A DNA stretch of 64,000 nucleotides from contig NC_015953.1 in NCBI RefSeq assembly GCF_000177195.2, positions 124,001-188,000 of the forward strand, read 5' to 3'. A program made the position numbers and the translations under genes. This DNA is from Streptomyces sp. SirexAA-E. GTDB lineage: Bacteria; Actinomycetota; Actinomycetes; Streptomycetales; Streptomycetaceae. Every line of letters begins with the position of its first letter. Position 1 is the stretch's first letter. Of the stretch, positions 17,169 through 25,364 are shown piece after piece. A model generated the notes under the pieces. It did not search any database, had not been told where the DNA came from, and saw nothing but the letters and a program-made list of their open reading frames with translations.

Positions 17169-17583
17169 GGGTGAACTCCGGTCCGATCTGGGTGGCGATC
17201 GCGAAGTAGTCCTCCAGATGCCAGGTCCGCACGATGCGGCCGCCGACCACCCGGTGGAAGTCGGCCGCCCGGAACTCGACCTCGCGGCCGGTTCCCTCGA
17301 CGCCGAGCAACTCCCCCGTGTGCTTCGCGCGGTTGACCGCACGCACCGCGACCATGTCCCCGTTCGCGACGACGGCTTCGAACTCGACGGTCAGGTCGCT
17401 GAAGACGCCGCGAAGGTGCGCGATGCTCGCCTTCCACCCCTCGGGGCCGCACCCGGTACGCAAGGGCGGCACGGCTTCCCAGTCGGCGGCGAGTGCCTCG
17501 TCGACCAGCGCGGTGTCACCGGTGGAGAGGGCCTCGTAGAAGCGCCGGACCACGATCTCGTTGTTGGTTGGCATGGATCTCAC
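17158..17583 (-). CDS. SnoaL-like ester cyclase family protein
   Basis: A 141-residue alpha+beta-barrel protein of the SnoaL/NTF2-like group. Visible features are the N-terminal helix IVVRRFYEALSTGD, the HLRGVFSDLTVEFEAVVANGDMVAV strands and the HRVVGGRIVRTWHLEDY region typical of SnoaL-like polyketide cyclases. Many relatives are small hydrolases or isomerases of unknown substrate. An internal ATG three codons in (17574, MPTNNEIV) is an equally possible start. It precedes and overlaps the SDR gene, and a LysR-type regulator is divergent from it. Confidence 0.85.
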   Translation of the reverse strand: MRSMPTNNEIVVRRFYEALSTGDTALVDEALAADWEAVPPLRTGCGPEGWKASIAHLRGVFSDLTVEFEAVVANGDMVAVRAVNRAKHTGELLGVEGTGREVEFRAADFHRVVGGRIVRTWHLEDYFAIATQIGPEFTRGA

Positions 17584-17613
17584 GCTAGGGACGCGTCCCC
17601 TCGGTGATCAAAG

Positions 17614-17631
17614 ACCTGTTCCGGAACACGT
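17614..17631. promoter_or_regulatory. Palindromic operator between SnoaL-like gene and lysR
   Basis: TGTTCCGGAACA at 17617-17628 is a perfect 12-bp palindrome, flanked symmetrically by AC (17614-17615) and GT (17630-17631). It lies in the 60-bp divergent gap and is the natural binding site for the LysR regulator. Confidence 0.6.
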
Positions 17632-17645
17632 CATACACTTCAGGC

Positions 17646-18518
17646 ATGACGGATCTCGACCTCCGGCTGGTGCGCTACTTCACCGCCGTCGCGTCGCACC
17701 TGCATTACGGCCGGGCCGCAGCCGAACTGCACATCGCGCAACCGTCGCTGAGCCGGCAGATCAGACAGCTCGAGACGCAGGTGGGTGCGCGGCTTCTCGA
17801 CCGTACGCGGCAGGGCACGCGGCTCACCGAGGCCGGAGAGTCCTTCCTTCCCCACGCACGCGGCCTGTTGCGCTCGGCCGAGCGGGCCGCGGCCGCCGCC
17901 AGGGCCGCCGCGGAGCCCACCCGGATCACCGTCGGCTACACCGCGGGGCTGATCGTCACCCCGGCGGTACGGGACGTGCGGCACAGACATCCTGACGCCG
18001 ACGTACGCACACTGCACCTGGAGTGGAACGAGCCGCGCGAGGCCCTGCTCGACCGACGGGTCGACGCGGCGGTCACCCGGCTGCCGCTGCGGACCGACGG
18101 CCTGGACGTGACGGTCCTGTACGACGAGCCGAAGTTGCTGCTCGTACCCGCCCGGCACCGGCTGGCGGGAAGGGAGTCGGTGACGCTCGACGACATCGAG
18201 GAGGAGCCGATCCCCCGTTTCCCGGATCCGGAGTGGGACGCTCACTGGCGCATCGATCCGCGGCCGGGAGGCCGCCCCGCACCAGGCGGGCCCCCGGTCA
18301 CGACCATCGAGGACAAGATCGAACGCATTGCCGCCGGAGAGGCCGTGGCCATCATTCCGGCCGCGCTGCACACCGGCGGCACACGACGCGACCTCACCAC
18401 CGTCCCGCTGCACGGCGTCGAACCGGGCCACGTCGTCGTGGCGACCCGGGCCGGGGACCATGGCCGGCTGGTGGCCGCGTTCCGCGCTTCGGCCCGTGCG
18501 TGCCTGAGCGGTCACTGA
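17646..18518 (+). CDS. LysR family transcriptional regulator
   Basis: The 290-residue product has the LysR N-terminal winged helix (LRLVRYFTAVASHLHYGRAAAELHIAQPSLSRQIRQLE, given here only as its landmarks: YFTAV at about residue 10 and AQPSLSRQI at about 35) and a LysR substrate-binding domain beginning near RITVGYTAGL. The ATG at 17646 gives the family start MTDLDLRLVRYF; an upstream in-frame start would run through the palindrome. It is divergent from the SnoaL-like and SDR genes and likely regulates them. Confidence 0.92.
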   Translation: MTDLDLRLVRYFTAVASHLHYGRAAAELHIAQPSLSRQIRQLETQVGARLLDRTRQGTRLTEAGESFLPHARGLLRSAERAAAAARAAAEPTRITVGYTAGLIVTPAVRDVRHRHPDADVRTLHLEWNEPREALLDRRVDAAVTRLPLRTDGLDVTVLYDEPKLLLVPARHRLAGRESVTLDDIEEEPIPRFPDPEWDAHWRIDPRPGGRPAPGGPPVTTIEDKIERIAAGEAVAIIPAALHTGGTRRDLTTVPLHGVEPGHVVVATRAGDHGRLVAAFRASARACLSGH

Positions 18519-18818
18519 CCTCGGCCGTGGCGAGACTCCGTCCGCCGCGCGAGCGTGGTGTCCCCTGTCGGGCCCGGATCGTCGTGTGTGTGAGCGCGTT
18601 CTGCTCTCACCGGCACCGGCGACCACGACGGGCAAATCCGACTGCCCCGGCATGTTCAGTGATCAGGGGGTAATCGCTTCTTCGGCGACTTCTGACGATC
18701 ACGCCCACAGGGCCCGCCCTGTGCCGGCCCTGCCAGGAAGCCGTCGACGGCCTCCCGCCGGTAGCGCAGCCGGATGCTGTCAGGCACCTGTCGCCCGCCG
18801 GGTATCACGGGAGAGCCC
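18519..18818. other. Gap with a possible HTH_17-like remnant
   Basis: No intact gene is supported. On the minus strand, roughly 18720-18790 reads PDSIRLRYRREAVDGFLAG, which resembles the end of excisionase-type HTH_17 domains (…RFRREDVEAFL). Nothing upstream completes the domain, so it is at most a fragment. Confidence 0.3.
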
Positions 18819-19736
18819 TCAGCCGACCAGGCGGCGCCGCCAGTCCAATGGGGTGACGGTGACGGCCCGGTCGGGGTCACGGTCCCACTCGGTGCGGAGT
18901 CCGGCTGCTTCGAGGGCGGCCACGACCTCGTGGCCGATGGCCGCCGTGGTCTCGGACGAGCCGTCGAAACCGCCGTAGAGGAGCATCAGTCCGTGGCCGG
19001 CTGCGGCGGAGTCCGTGCACTGGGTGTGGAAGTAGACGAAGCCACGGGCGCCGGGCTCGCGTTCGCCGCCGATCTCGGACTGACCACAGGTGCGGCAGCA
19101 GGTGAAGTTCTCGCGGGCCGTGATGCCGGCCTCCCGCAGGGCGGTGAACGCGCGGGAGAGCCGCTCAGGGTCGGTCTCGCCCTGCCATGCGGCCTGCTCC
19201 GCGACCCGCTCCAGCCACAACCGGTCGGCCAGCGCCTCCGCTTGCTCGCGCAAGACGGGCCGGCGGTCCCGGGTGACCAGGAACTCCTCCGCGAGCTCCG
19301 CCAGTTCGGCGCGGGAGGCGTAGCCGCCGACCAGCACCTCGCGGACGTGCCTCTCCAACTCCACGCGCTGGTCGTCGTCGAGTTCGAGCGGCGGCACTTC
19401 GCGGGCGGGGCCCATGTCGAGCGGCGACCAGGTCAGGCCTTGGTCCCGACGAACCCCCTGGCGGGCCCAGCCGGTCATCGCCGCGATCACGGGTTCGGGC
19501 CCGTCGGCCGTCGTCCGGAAGTGCCGGTCGACGGCACCGTCCCGGCGCTCCAGCGTGTAGTCCGCACCGGCCTCGTGCCAGACCTGGGCGAAGACGTCAG
19601 GCAGGTCGGGTATCCGCTGGACCACCAGAAACCGGTCGCCGTCGCCACCGATGCGCCGGACCAACCCGGCCAGCTCCTCGGCGGACACACGGACGTGCCG
19701 CTCCCCGTTCTCGGTCTTCACCACGATCTCAAGCAT
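18819..19736 (-). CDS. DUF6891-like protein
   Basis: A 305-residue soluble protein. Its C-terminal half contains a CCRTCG cysteine cluster and the stretch GFVYFHTQCTDSA…LMLLYGGFDG…HEVVAALEAAGL, which I associate with the actinobacterial DUF6891 family. The N-terminal half is acidic and helical. The function is unknown; the paired cysteines in FTCCRTCGQSEIG could bind zinc. The ATG at 19736 (MLEIVVKTENG) is preferred over an upstream start, which has no ribosome binding site. Confidence 0.75.
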   Translation of the reverse strand: MLEIVVKTENGERHVRVSAEELAGLVRRIGGDGDRFLVVQRIPDLPDVFAQVWHEAGADYTLERRDGAVDRHFRTTADGPEPVIAAMTGWARQGVRRDQGLTWSPLDMGPAREVPPLELDDDQRVELERHVREVLVGGYASRAELAELAEEFLVTRDRRPVLREQAEALADRLWLERVAEQAAWQGETDPERLSRAFTALREAGITARENFTCCRTCGQSEIGGEREPGARGFVYFHTQCTDSAAAGHGLMLLYGGFDGSSETTAAIGHEVVAALEAAGLRTEWDRDPDRAVTVTPLDWRRRLVG

Positions 19737-19880
19737 GCACAGACTCTGACACACCCCTCTCACTCACCACACCCCTCCCCGAAGCCGCCCCGCCTCGCAC
19801 CTGGTTCGACCGCGAGTGTTCGGTGTCCGGCCCGGGCGTGCTGCGCGGTGCTCGTGACGGCCGGACGACCTGTCACGGGG

Positions 19881-20060
19881 TCAGGACCGGTTCTCGCCGC
19901 CGTTGACGTGCAGGGTGGTGCCGAGCACGAAGCTGCTGTCCGCGGAGGCGAGGGAGGCCGCGGCGGCGGCGACCTCCTCCGGGCGCCCCCTGTGGCCGAT
20001 CGGCACTCCCGCCGCCAGTTCCGCCTTGACGGTGACCGCGTGCTCCTCGCCTATGGCGAT
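19881..20060 (-). pseudogene. 3' fragment of an SDR gene
   Basis: The last ~60 codons of a short-chain dehydrogenase are readable on the minus strand: …VPIGHRGRPEEVAAAAASLA…SFVLGTTLHVNGGENRS, then a stop. The PIGRxGxPEEVA…GxxLxVxGG pattern is the standard SDR C-terminus. The cofactor-binding half and the catalytic Tyr/Lys are missing. The fragment is cut exactly where a tetR fragment begins on the opposite strand. Confidence 0.75.
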
Positions 20061-20063
20061 GTC

Positions 20064-20303
20064 GACTCAGGGGGGCGATCGCGCCCGGAGCGACCCGCCC
20101 AGGACGCCCTGACCGCCTGGCGCGAGGACGGCCGCAGCCGCCTCCGCCACCGGTTCCAGCGGGCCGTCGACGAGTGGGACCTGCCTTCGGCCACGGACCC
20201 CGACCTGCTCGCCCGATACGTGATGACAGTGGCGAACGGCATCGCCGTCAGGGTCACGCGCTACGGCCACGCGTTACGAGAGGCAGCCCTCCACGCGCGG
20301 TGA
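20064..20303 (+). pseudogene. 3' fragment of a tetR-type regulator gene
   Basis: The last ~79 codons of a TetR-family regulator are readable on the plus strand: …LTAWREDGRSRLRHRFQRAVDEWDLP…DPDLLARYVMTVANGIAV…, then a stop. The RYVMTVANGIAV helix is a common TetR C-terminal motif. The DNA-binding domain is absent. It abuts the SDR fragment head to head, so a single deletion appears to have removed the 5' halves of a divergent regulator-enzyme pair. Confidence 0.75.
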
Positions 20304-20310
20304 GCGCCGC

Positions 20311-20351
20311 TTCCGGTGCGTCCGGGCCCGGCAGGTCACGACGCACCGGAA
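20311..20351. terminator. Hairpin between tetR fragment and map
   Basis: TTCCGGTGCGTC at 20311-20322 and its exact inverse complement GACGCACCGGAA at 20340-20351 form a perfect 12-bp stem with a 17-nt loop. It lies just after the tetR-fragment stop and before the convergent map stop. It has no T-tract and may serve both directions. Confidence 0.5.
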
Positions 20352-20447
20352 CCGGGCGACGGCCGCCGACGCGTCCTCGTCGGCCGAGCACGGCGACGGG
20401 TTGCCGTGCACGACGACCGCCGGCCCGACCATGACCAACCGGCTCCC

Positions 20448-21230
20448 TTACGACCGCGACGACTTCGGCAGGGTGAGGATGTCGGCTCCGTCCTCGGTGA
20501 TGGCGATCGTGTGCTCGCTGTGTGCCGTCCGGCAGCCCGTCGCGCTTCGGAGGGTCCATCCGTCGGCGTCGGTGACGAGTTCGGCGGTGTCCGCCATGAT
20601 CCACGGCTCCAGCGCCAGCAGGAGCCCGGGGCGCAGTTTGTATCCGCGGCCGGGCCGCCCGGTGTTCGCGACGTGCGGGTCCTGGTGCATCGTCGACCCG
20701 ATGCCATGGCCTCCGAATTCGGTGTTGATCTCGTAGCCGGCCTGGCCGAGGACCGTGCCGATGGCGTGGGAGATGTCGCCGATACGAGCTCCGGGTCCGG
20801 CGGCGGCGATCCCCGCAGCCAGTGCGCGCTCGGTCGTCTCGATCATGGCGACGCTTTCCGTCGGCCGCGCATCGCCCACGACGAAGCTGATGGCGGCGTC
20901 CGCGGCCACCCCGCGCTTGGAGACCGCAAGGTCGAGAGTGAGCAGATCGCCGTCGGCGAGCGTGTAGTCGTGAGGCCGCCCGTGGAGCACGGCGTCGTTG
21001 ACGGCCGTGCAGATGTAGTGGCCGAACGGACCGCGCCCGAAGGACGGCGCGTAGTCGACGTAGCAGGACAGCGCTCCCGCCTCGGCGATCATGGCCTTGG
21101 TCCACCGGTCGATGTCCAGAAGGTTCGTCCCGATCGTGCTCCGCTCCTTCAGTGACTGCAGGATGTCCGCGACCAGGGCACCTGTGTCTTTCGCACGGGC
21201 CAGCAGGGCGGGGTTCAGGATCTCGATCAT
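20448..21230 (-). CDS. map: Type I methionine aminopeptidase
   Basis: A 260-residue metallopeptidase that removes the initiator methionine from new proteins. The five metal ligands can be placed: Asp100 in TLDLAVS, Asp111 in VAADAAISF, His175 in GGHGIGSTMHQDP, Glu208 in LALEPW and Glu239 in TAHSEHT. The length fits bacterial MetAP-I, and the gene is complete. It is not in the ribosomal-protein/secY context of the housekeeping map, so it is an accessory copy. Its promoter region holds two AACTATACCGGT repeats suggestive of dedicated regulation. Some accessory copies protect against MetAP inhibitors; that role here is speculative. Confidence 0.9.
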   Translation of the reverse strand: MIEILNPALLARAKDTGALVADILQSLKERSTIGTNLLDIDRWTKAMIAEAGALSCYVDYAPSFGRGPFGHYICTAVNDAVLHGRPHDYTLADGDLLTLDLAVSKRGVAADAAISFVVGDARPTESVAMIETTERALAAGIAAAGPGARIGDISHAIGTVLGQAGYEINTEFGGHGIGSTMHQDPHVANTGRPGRGYKLRPGLLLALEPWIMADTAELVTDADGWTLRSATGCRTAHSEHTIAITEDGADILTLPKSSRS

Positions 21231-21256
21231 GTGCCACTTTCCTCACGTGAACCAAC

Positions 21257-21284
21257 AACTATACCGGTCAAACTATACCGGTAT
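21257..21284. promoter_or_regulatory. AACTATACCGGT repeat operator upstream of map
   Basis: AACTATACCGGT occurs twice, at 21257-21268 and 21271-21282, 14 bp apart. The second copy extends into the perfect palindrome ATACCGGTAT (21275-21284). It lies 27 bp before the map start codon on the minus strand, so it likely overlaps the promoter. The AT-rich direct repeats stand out from the surrounding DNA. The regulator is not identified. Confidence 0.55.
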
Positions 21285-21414
21285 GAGAATCGGCGCGATC
21301 ACCCGACACCGACCCCCGGACCTCCCGACCTCGGGGATGTCGCGAACCTGACACTTGATCTTTCAACATCATTACGGTTAGCGTGAACGAGACGTCTCCG
21401 GAAGGGATACCCCC

Positions 21415-21795
21415 ATGCGCTTGAGGACCATCGCCCTCGCAGCACTGCCCGCGGCCTTCCTCGGAGTTATGGCCTCGGCGCCCACCGCTTCGGCATGGGC
21501 TTCCGGCAACTGCCCGCAAAACACGTTCTGCGTCTGGCCCGAATTCTGGTACGGAGACACCGATATGCCTCCGTCGCTGGCGACCCAGGGCGAATGGTCC
21601 GGCAGCGCTCGCGGCCACATCTTCTACAACAACACGTCCCGGGACGTCACGATGACGTACGTCGTCGCCCAGGACGAGGGACAGGGGACCGCGCGCACGG
21701 CGTGTGTCAGCAGGGGCCAGGGCAGTTACTTCACCGTGCCCATGTCCGTCACGAAGGTGACCTGGCGCGAGGACGACGGCAGCCCCTGCTGGTGA
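21415..21795 (+). CDS. Small secreted protein, peptidase inhibitor I36-like
   Basis: A 126-residue exported protein. A signal peptide (MRLRTIALAALPAAFLGV… ending APTASA near residue 27) precedes a short mature domain that begins with CPQNTFCVWPEFWY. This Cys-x5-Cys-x-W start is seen in actinobacterial secreted proteins of the I36 inhibitor-like/beta-gamma-crystallin-like group. Four cysteines probably form two disulfides. No partner gene is adjacent. Function as an inhibitor is only a family-level possibility. Confidence 0.8.
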   Translation: MRLRTIALAALPAAFLGVMASAPTASAWASGNCPQNTFCVWPEFWYGDTDMPPSLATQGEWSGSARGHIFYNNTSRDVTMTYVVAQDEGQGTARTACVSRGQGSYFTVPMSVTKVTWREDDGSPCW

Positions 21796-21946
21796 CCACC
21801 GGCCGCCGCACGGTGGTGCCTCGCACCGGGCCTGGTGCGTGCGGTTCCGGCCACGCCGGCACGACACAACGGCGGCCGCGTCCGGCGCCCGCGCGCCGCG
21901 TCCCCACGGAGGCCCGTGACGTCCGCGCGGTCTCGCCCGCGTCGAA

Positions 21947-21985
21947 CGGTGCGGGGCGCCCAGGTCTCATGGGTGCCCCGCACCG
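21947..21985. terminator. Bidirectional hairpin terminator
   Basis: Arms at 21947-21961 and 21971-21985 (CGGTGCGGGGCGCCC and GGGTGCCCCGCACCG) pair over 15 bp with one G-T wobble and a 9-nt loop. The hairpin lies between two convergent genes, after the small secreted protein and before the stop of the large secreted protein, and can serve both. Confidence 0.6.
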
Positions 21986-22002
21986 GCAGAGGGTCCCGGG
22001 CC

Positions 22003-25000
22003 TCAGCTCAGCGGTTCGATGCGGATGTCGCGGAAGCGCACCTTGCTCCCGTGGCCCTGGAGGCGGATCGCTCCTGCCGACGGGAGCTCCGGCGCACCCG
22101 CGCCGGTCGGTCCGTCGATCGCGACGTCGTCGTGGACCTTCCGGCCGTTCCACACCACCGTCACGCGGGCGTCGGCGGTCTTGCGGCCGTCGTCGTCGAA
22201 GCGCGCCGCGCGGAACGTGATGTCGTACGTCTGCCACGTCTCCGGGGCCGTGGCCGCGTTGACGTCCGGTGCCCTCTTCTCGTAGATCGCACCCGCCTCG
22301 TTCGCGCCGAGGGTGGTGTCGCCGTACGAATCCAGGATCTGGAGCTCGTAACGGTCCTGGAGGTAGATGCCGCTGTTGCCGCGGTCCTGGCCGGTCACGT
22401 CGTCCGGCAGCAGCGGCACCCGGAATTCCACTCGCAGCCGGAAGTCCTGGTAGGCGTCCTTGGTGCGGATGTCCCCGCAGCACACCTCCATCGACCGCTC
22501 GTCGGTCAACGGCCATTCGACGCGGCGGCCGTCCGTGTGCTGCCACTGCTCCTGGGATGCGGCGGTGCCGTCGAAGAGGGAGACCGGTGCCCCAGGGGCT
22601 CGCACGGTGATCAGGTCGAGGTTGACATGACCGGTGTCGCCCGGGTCGAAGCGGTACGAGAGAGTGTTGGCCCCCGCGTGCAGACGGACCCGCTCGGTCT
22701 GCGTCGACCAGGCGTCCCAGGTGCCGGTCGAGGCGAGTTCCGTCTGCCGCAGCTTCTTCCCGTTGGCGTACAGGGACAGGGACTTGGTGCCCTCGAAGGG
22801 GTCGGGGCCGTTGGAGTAACGCAGGTTCACGTCGTACTCGCCGGCCTTGGGGACGGTCACCTCGAAGGTCGTGGTGCCCTGGCCCTCCGTGGCGTAGCGG
22901 TCGACGAAGCCGCTGCCCGAGTATCCGGTGTGGTCGGTGCGGATGCCGACCGCGCCGGTGAGCCGCGCCTCCTCCGCCTCGTACAGCGTGGCCGGCGGCG
23001 GCTGCTCGCCCGGCAGGGCGTTGAGCGTGTACCAGGCCTCCGTGCTCCACAGCGTCTCGCCGGACGCGGAAGCGAAGGGGCGCGGTGAGCGGAGGTGTAC
23101 GACCCGGTCGGGCTTGAGCCCGTCGAGTCGCAGCCGCACGGTGCGGCCGTCGTCGGAAAGGGCCGCCGAGCGAACGGCGAGCCGCTCCTCCGCGATCTTG
23201 GGACCGCCGTAGTCGGAGGTGGGGGTGTAGCGCCACTGCTCCGCCTGGTAGTGGGACGCCAACTGCTCGGCGGCGGCTTCCGAGAGCGGCTGGGTGTACT
23301 CGAGGTCGAAGCCGCCGGGTACGGCGCGCATCTCCTTGATGTCGAAGGTGTTGCCGCCGTTCGGCGTGAGCTTCTGCAGGCCGAACTTCAGTTTCCCTTC
23401 CTGGCCCCAGTTGCCGTCGGCCCCGAGGCCGCCCGCGTATATGGCACCGTCGGGACCCATGGTGATGCGGTTGACGCCGGCCTCGAGCCCCTGCGTGTAG
23501 CGGAACACGGCGCCTTGGTACTGGCCTTTCACCTTTTCCAGATAGCCACGCTGGAGTCCGCCGTAGGTGACGTCGCCGAACAGCATCTGGCCGGCGAAAC
23601 GGCCCTTTGTCAGGTACAGCGGCGTGCTGGGAGAATTGGCGATCTCGTTCTGCGGCAGCCACAGCACCGGCTGGGTGACGGGCCGGTCGTCGAACCGGCC
23701 CGACGGCTGGGTGTAGTGGTTGAAGAAGCGATCCTGCTTTATCTGGACGAGCTTCGACGCGGGCAGCCAGCCGCCCTGGTTGTCGGTGGTGAAGAGGGAA
23801 CCGCCCGGACCCCAGCCGATCCCGTTCGGGGTCCGCAGGCCGCCCGCGATGGCGTGGATCCTGCCCGTCTTCTTGTCGATCTTGTACGTCGTGCCGCGGC
23901 CCTCGACCGGCTGCGGCGTGGTGGTCGCGCCGCCGTAGTCGATGGCGACGGACAGGTTCACGTAGAAGTAGCCGTCGCGGTAGAGCAGTCCGAAGGCGAA
24001 CTCGTGGAAGTTCCCGCCGTACGGCCAGGTGGCGACCGTGCGGTACTCGTCGGTGACGATGTCCTTGTCGTTGTCGACGAGTTGCGTCAGCTCGTGCTTC
24101 TGCGAGACGTACAGGGAACCGTCGACGTACTTGATGCCCATCGGCTCGCGGAGGCCCTCGGCGACCTTTTTCACCGTCACCTTGTCCCGGCTGGTGCCCC
24201 CGGTGACGTGGTCGAGGAGGTACACCTCGCCGGTCCGGCTCTCGGAGCCACCCCAGGTGGAGAGGGCCAGACGTCCGTCAGGCAGCCAGTCCATGCCGGT
24301 GACCTGTGGTTCGAAGCCGTCCGGGCGCAGGTCGGTGAGATCGAGGTCGGGACGCACATCGGCGAGCGGCAGGCCGTCGCCGGGACTGTCCGCGCCCGAT
24401 TCGCACTCCTTGCGGCCCGGCGCGGTGACCCGGACGACCCCGGCGTCGGTGCTCAGGGCCTCGCGCGGGACGACGCCGAACTCCTCCACGCCCGGTGGCT
24501 TCCAGGCGAGCGTCAGTTGCTGCTCGCCGCCCCGCTCGAAGTAGTCGACGCGGAACGGGTGTGATCCCGCGGTGAGTTGCACGGACCCGTCCTTGGGCTC
24601 GGCACCGTGCAGACCGTCGTGGTCGATGACCTCCCGGTCGTCGATGGTCAGCCGTGAACCGTCGTCGCTGTTGAGACGGAAGGCGTACGTCCCGTCAGCG
24701 GGGACGACGAGATACCCGGAGACCTCGGCCACGAAGTTGTCGGCGTAGCCGCCGAAGTCCTCGACCGTGGACCAGTCCACCGTGGGCATCAGCTTGTCGT
24801 GGTTGGGGGTCTGGCCCGGCTTGAGCGTACACAGTTCGCCGAGGGGCACCTGGGTGTCGAAGACGCGCAGGGTGACGCCCGGTTCCTGGGGCGGGATGTC
24901 GTCCGGTGCGGCGGCGACCGGCGGTGCGATCCCGACACCTCCCGCGAACAAGCCGCCGACGAGCAGCGTGACGAGCCGGCTTCGGGCACGTTGGAACAGC

Positions 25001-25011
25001 CGTGGATGCAT
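22003..25011 (-). CDS. Secreted PA14/glucose-dehydrogenase-like/CBM6/DUF1080 protein
   Basis: A 1002-residue exported multidomain protein. The order is: signal peptide (to about residue 35); a PA14 domain (about 45-185, with YLVVPADGTYAFRLNSDDGSRL); a six-bladed beta-propeller like the soluble glucose/sorbosone dehydrogenases (about 230-620, with MGIKYVDGSLYVSQ and NGIGWGPGGSLF); a CBM6-like module (about 690-815, starting YEAEEARLTG and holding GYSGSGFVDRY); and a C-terminal DUF1080/3-keto-glycoside hydrolase-like sandwich (about 820-1002, with NSGIYLQDRYELQILDSYGD). It likely binds and processes an extracellular polysaccharide or oxidised sugar. The ATG at 25011 follows GGAGGACCT and is preferred over a GTG-type start eight codons earlier. 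The propeller's catalytic competence was not established. Confidence 0.85.
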   Translation of the reverse strand: MHPRLFQRARSRLVTLLVGGLFAGGVGIAPPVAAAPDDIPPQEPGVTLRVFDTQVPLGELCTLKPGQTPNHDKLMPTVDWSTVEDFGGYADNFVAEVSGYLVVPADGTYAFRLNSDDGSRLTIDDREVIDHDGLHGAEPKDGSVQLTAGSHPFRVDYFERGGEQQLTLAWKPPGVEEFGVVPREALSTDAGVVRVTAPGRKECESGADSPGDGLPLADVRPDLDLTDLRPDGFEPQVTGMDWLPDGRLALSTWGGSESRTGEVYLLDHVTGGTSRDKVTVKKVAEGLREPMGIKYVDGSLYVSQKHELTQLVDNDKDIVTDEYRTVATWPYGGNFHEFAFGLLYRDGYFYVNLSVAIDYGGATTTPQPVEGRGTTYKIDKKTGRIHAIAGGLRTPNGIGWGPGGSLFTTDNQGGWLPASKLVQIKQDRFFNHYTQPSGRFDDRPVTQPVLWLPQNEIANSPSTPLYLTKGRFAGQMLFGDVTYGGLQRGYLEKVKGQYQGAVFRYTQGLEAGVNRITMGPDGAIYAGGLGADGNWGQEGKLKFGLQKLTPNGGNTFDIKEMRAVPGGFDLEYTQPLSEAAAEQLASHYQAEQWRYTPTSDYGGPKIAEERLAVRSAALSDDGRTVRLRLDGLKPDRVVHLRSPRPFASASGETLWSTEAWYTLNALPGEQPPPATLYEAEEARLTGAVGIRTDHTGYSGSGFVDRYATEGQGTTTFEVTVPKAGEYDVNLRYSNGPDPFEGTKSLSLYANGKKLRQTELASTGTWDAWSTQTERVRLHAGANTLSYRFDPGDTGHVNLDLITVRAPGAPVSLFDGTAASQEQWQHTDGRRVEWPLTDERSMEVCCGDIRTKDAYQDFRLRVEFRVPLLPDDVTGQDRGNSGIYLQDRYELQILDSYGDTTLGANEAGAIYEKRAPDVNAATAPETWQTYDITFRAARFDDDGRKTADARVTVVWNGRKVHDDVAIDGPTGAGAPELPSAGAIRLQGHGSKVRFRDIRIEPLS

Positions 25012-25288
25012 AGGTCCTCCAGAACGGGGTTGCACTCCGGTCGGGCTGTACGGATCCGCGAAATAGCGCTACGCCTGCGGTTGCGCCGTCACGTTAGGGG
25101 ACTTCTGCTGGGCAAGTCCATACTTTGTCATCTCCGAGTTCAAAGTTCGGCCCGGCGTCGTGGGCGGCCCCCCTTCCCGCCGACAGCGCCCTACGATCTC
25201 GGCCGGTACGACGGCGCGTCCGGTCCGGCGACCGGCCTCCGGACGCTGTCGGTTGTCAGCTCGCGCCGCGGCCCGCCACTCGCCGCGC

Positions 25289-25341
25289 CGACCCGGCGAC
25301 CCGGCGACCCGGCGACCCGGCGACCCGGCGACCCGGCGACC
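25289..25341. repeat. 8-bp tandem repeat (CGACCCGG)
   Basis: The octamer CGACCCGG is repeated exactly six times at 25289-25336 and followed by a partial copy. It lies in the gap between the large secreted protein's promoter side and the stop of the next tetR. It is not spaced like a CRISPR. It is probably a slippage-prone minisatellite that differs between strains. Confidence 0.85.
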
Positions 25342-25364
25342 AACAGGACGTACCGTCCGGGGGC

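Noticed and set aside
25289..25341. A tandem array that could be mistaken for a CRISPR.
   Set aside because: The 8-bp units abut without spacers, and no cas gene is present. It is a simple minisatellite.
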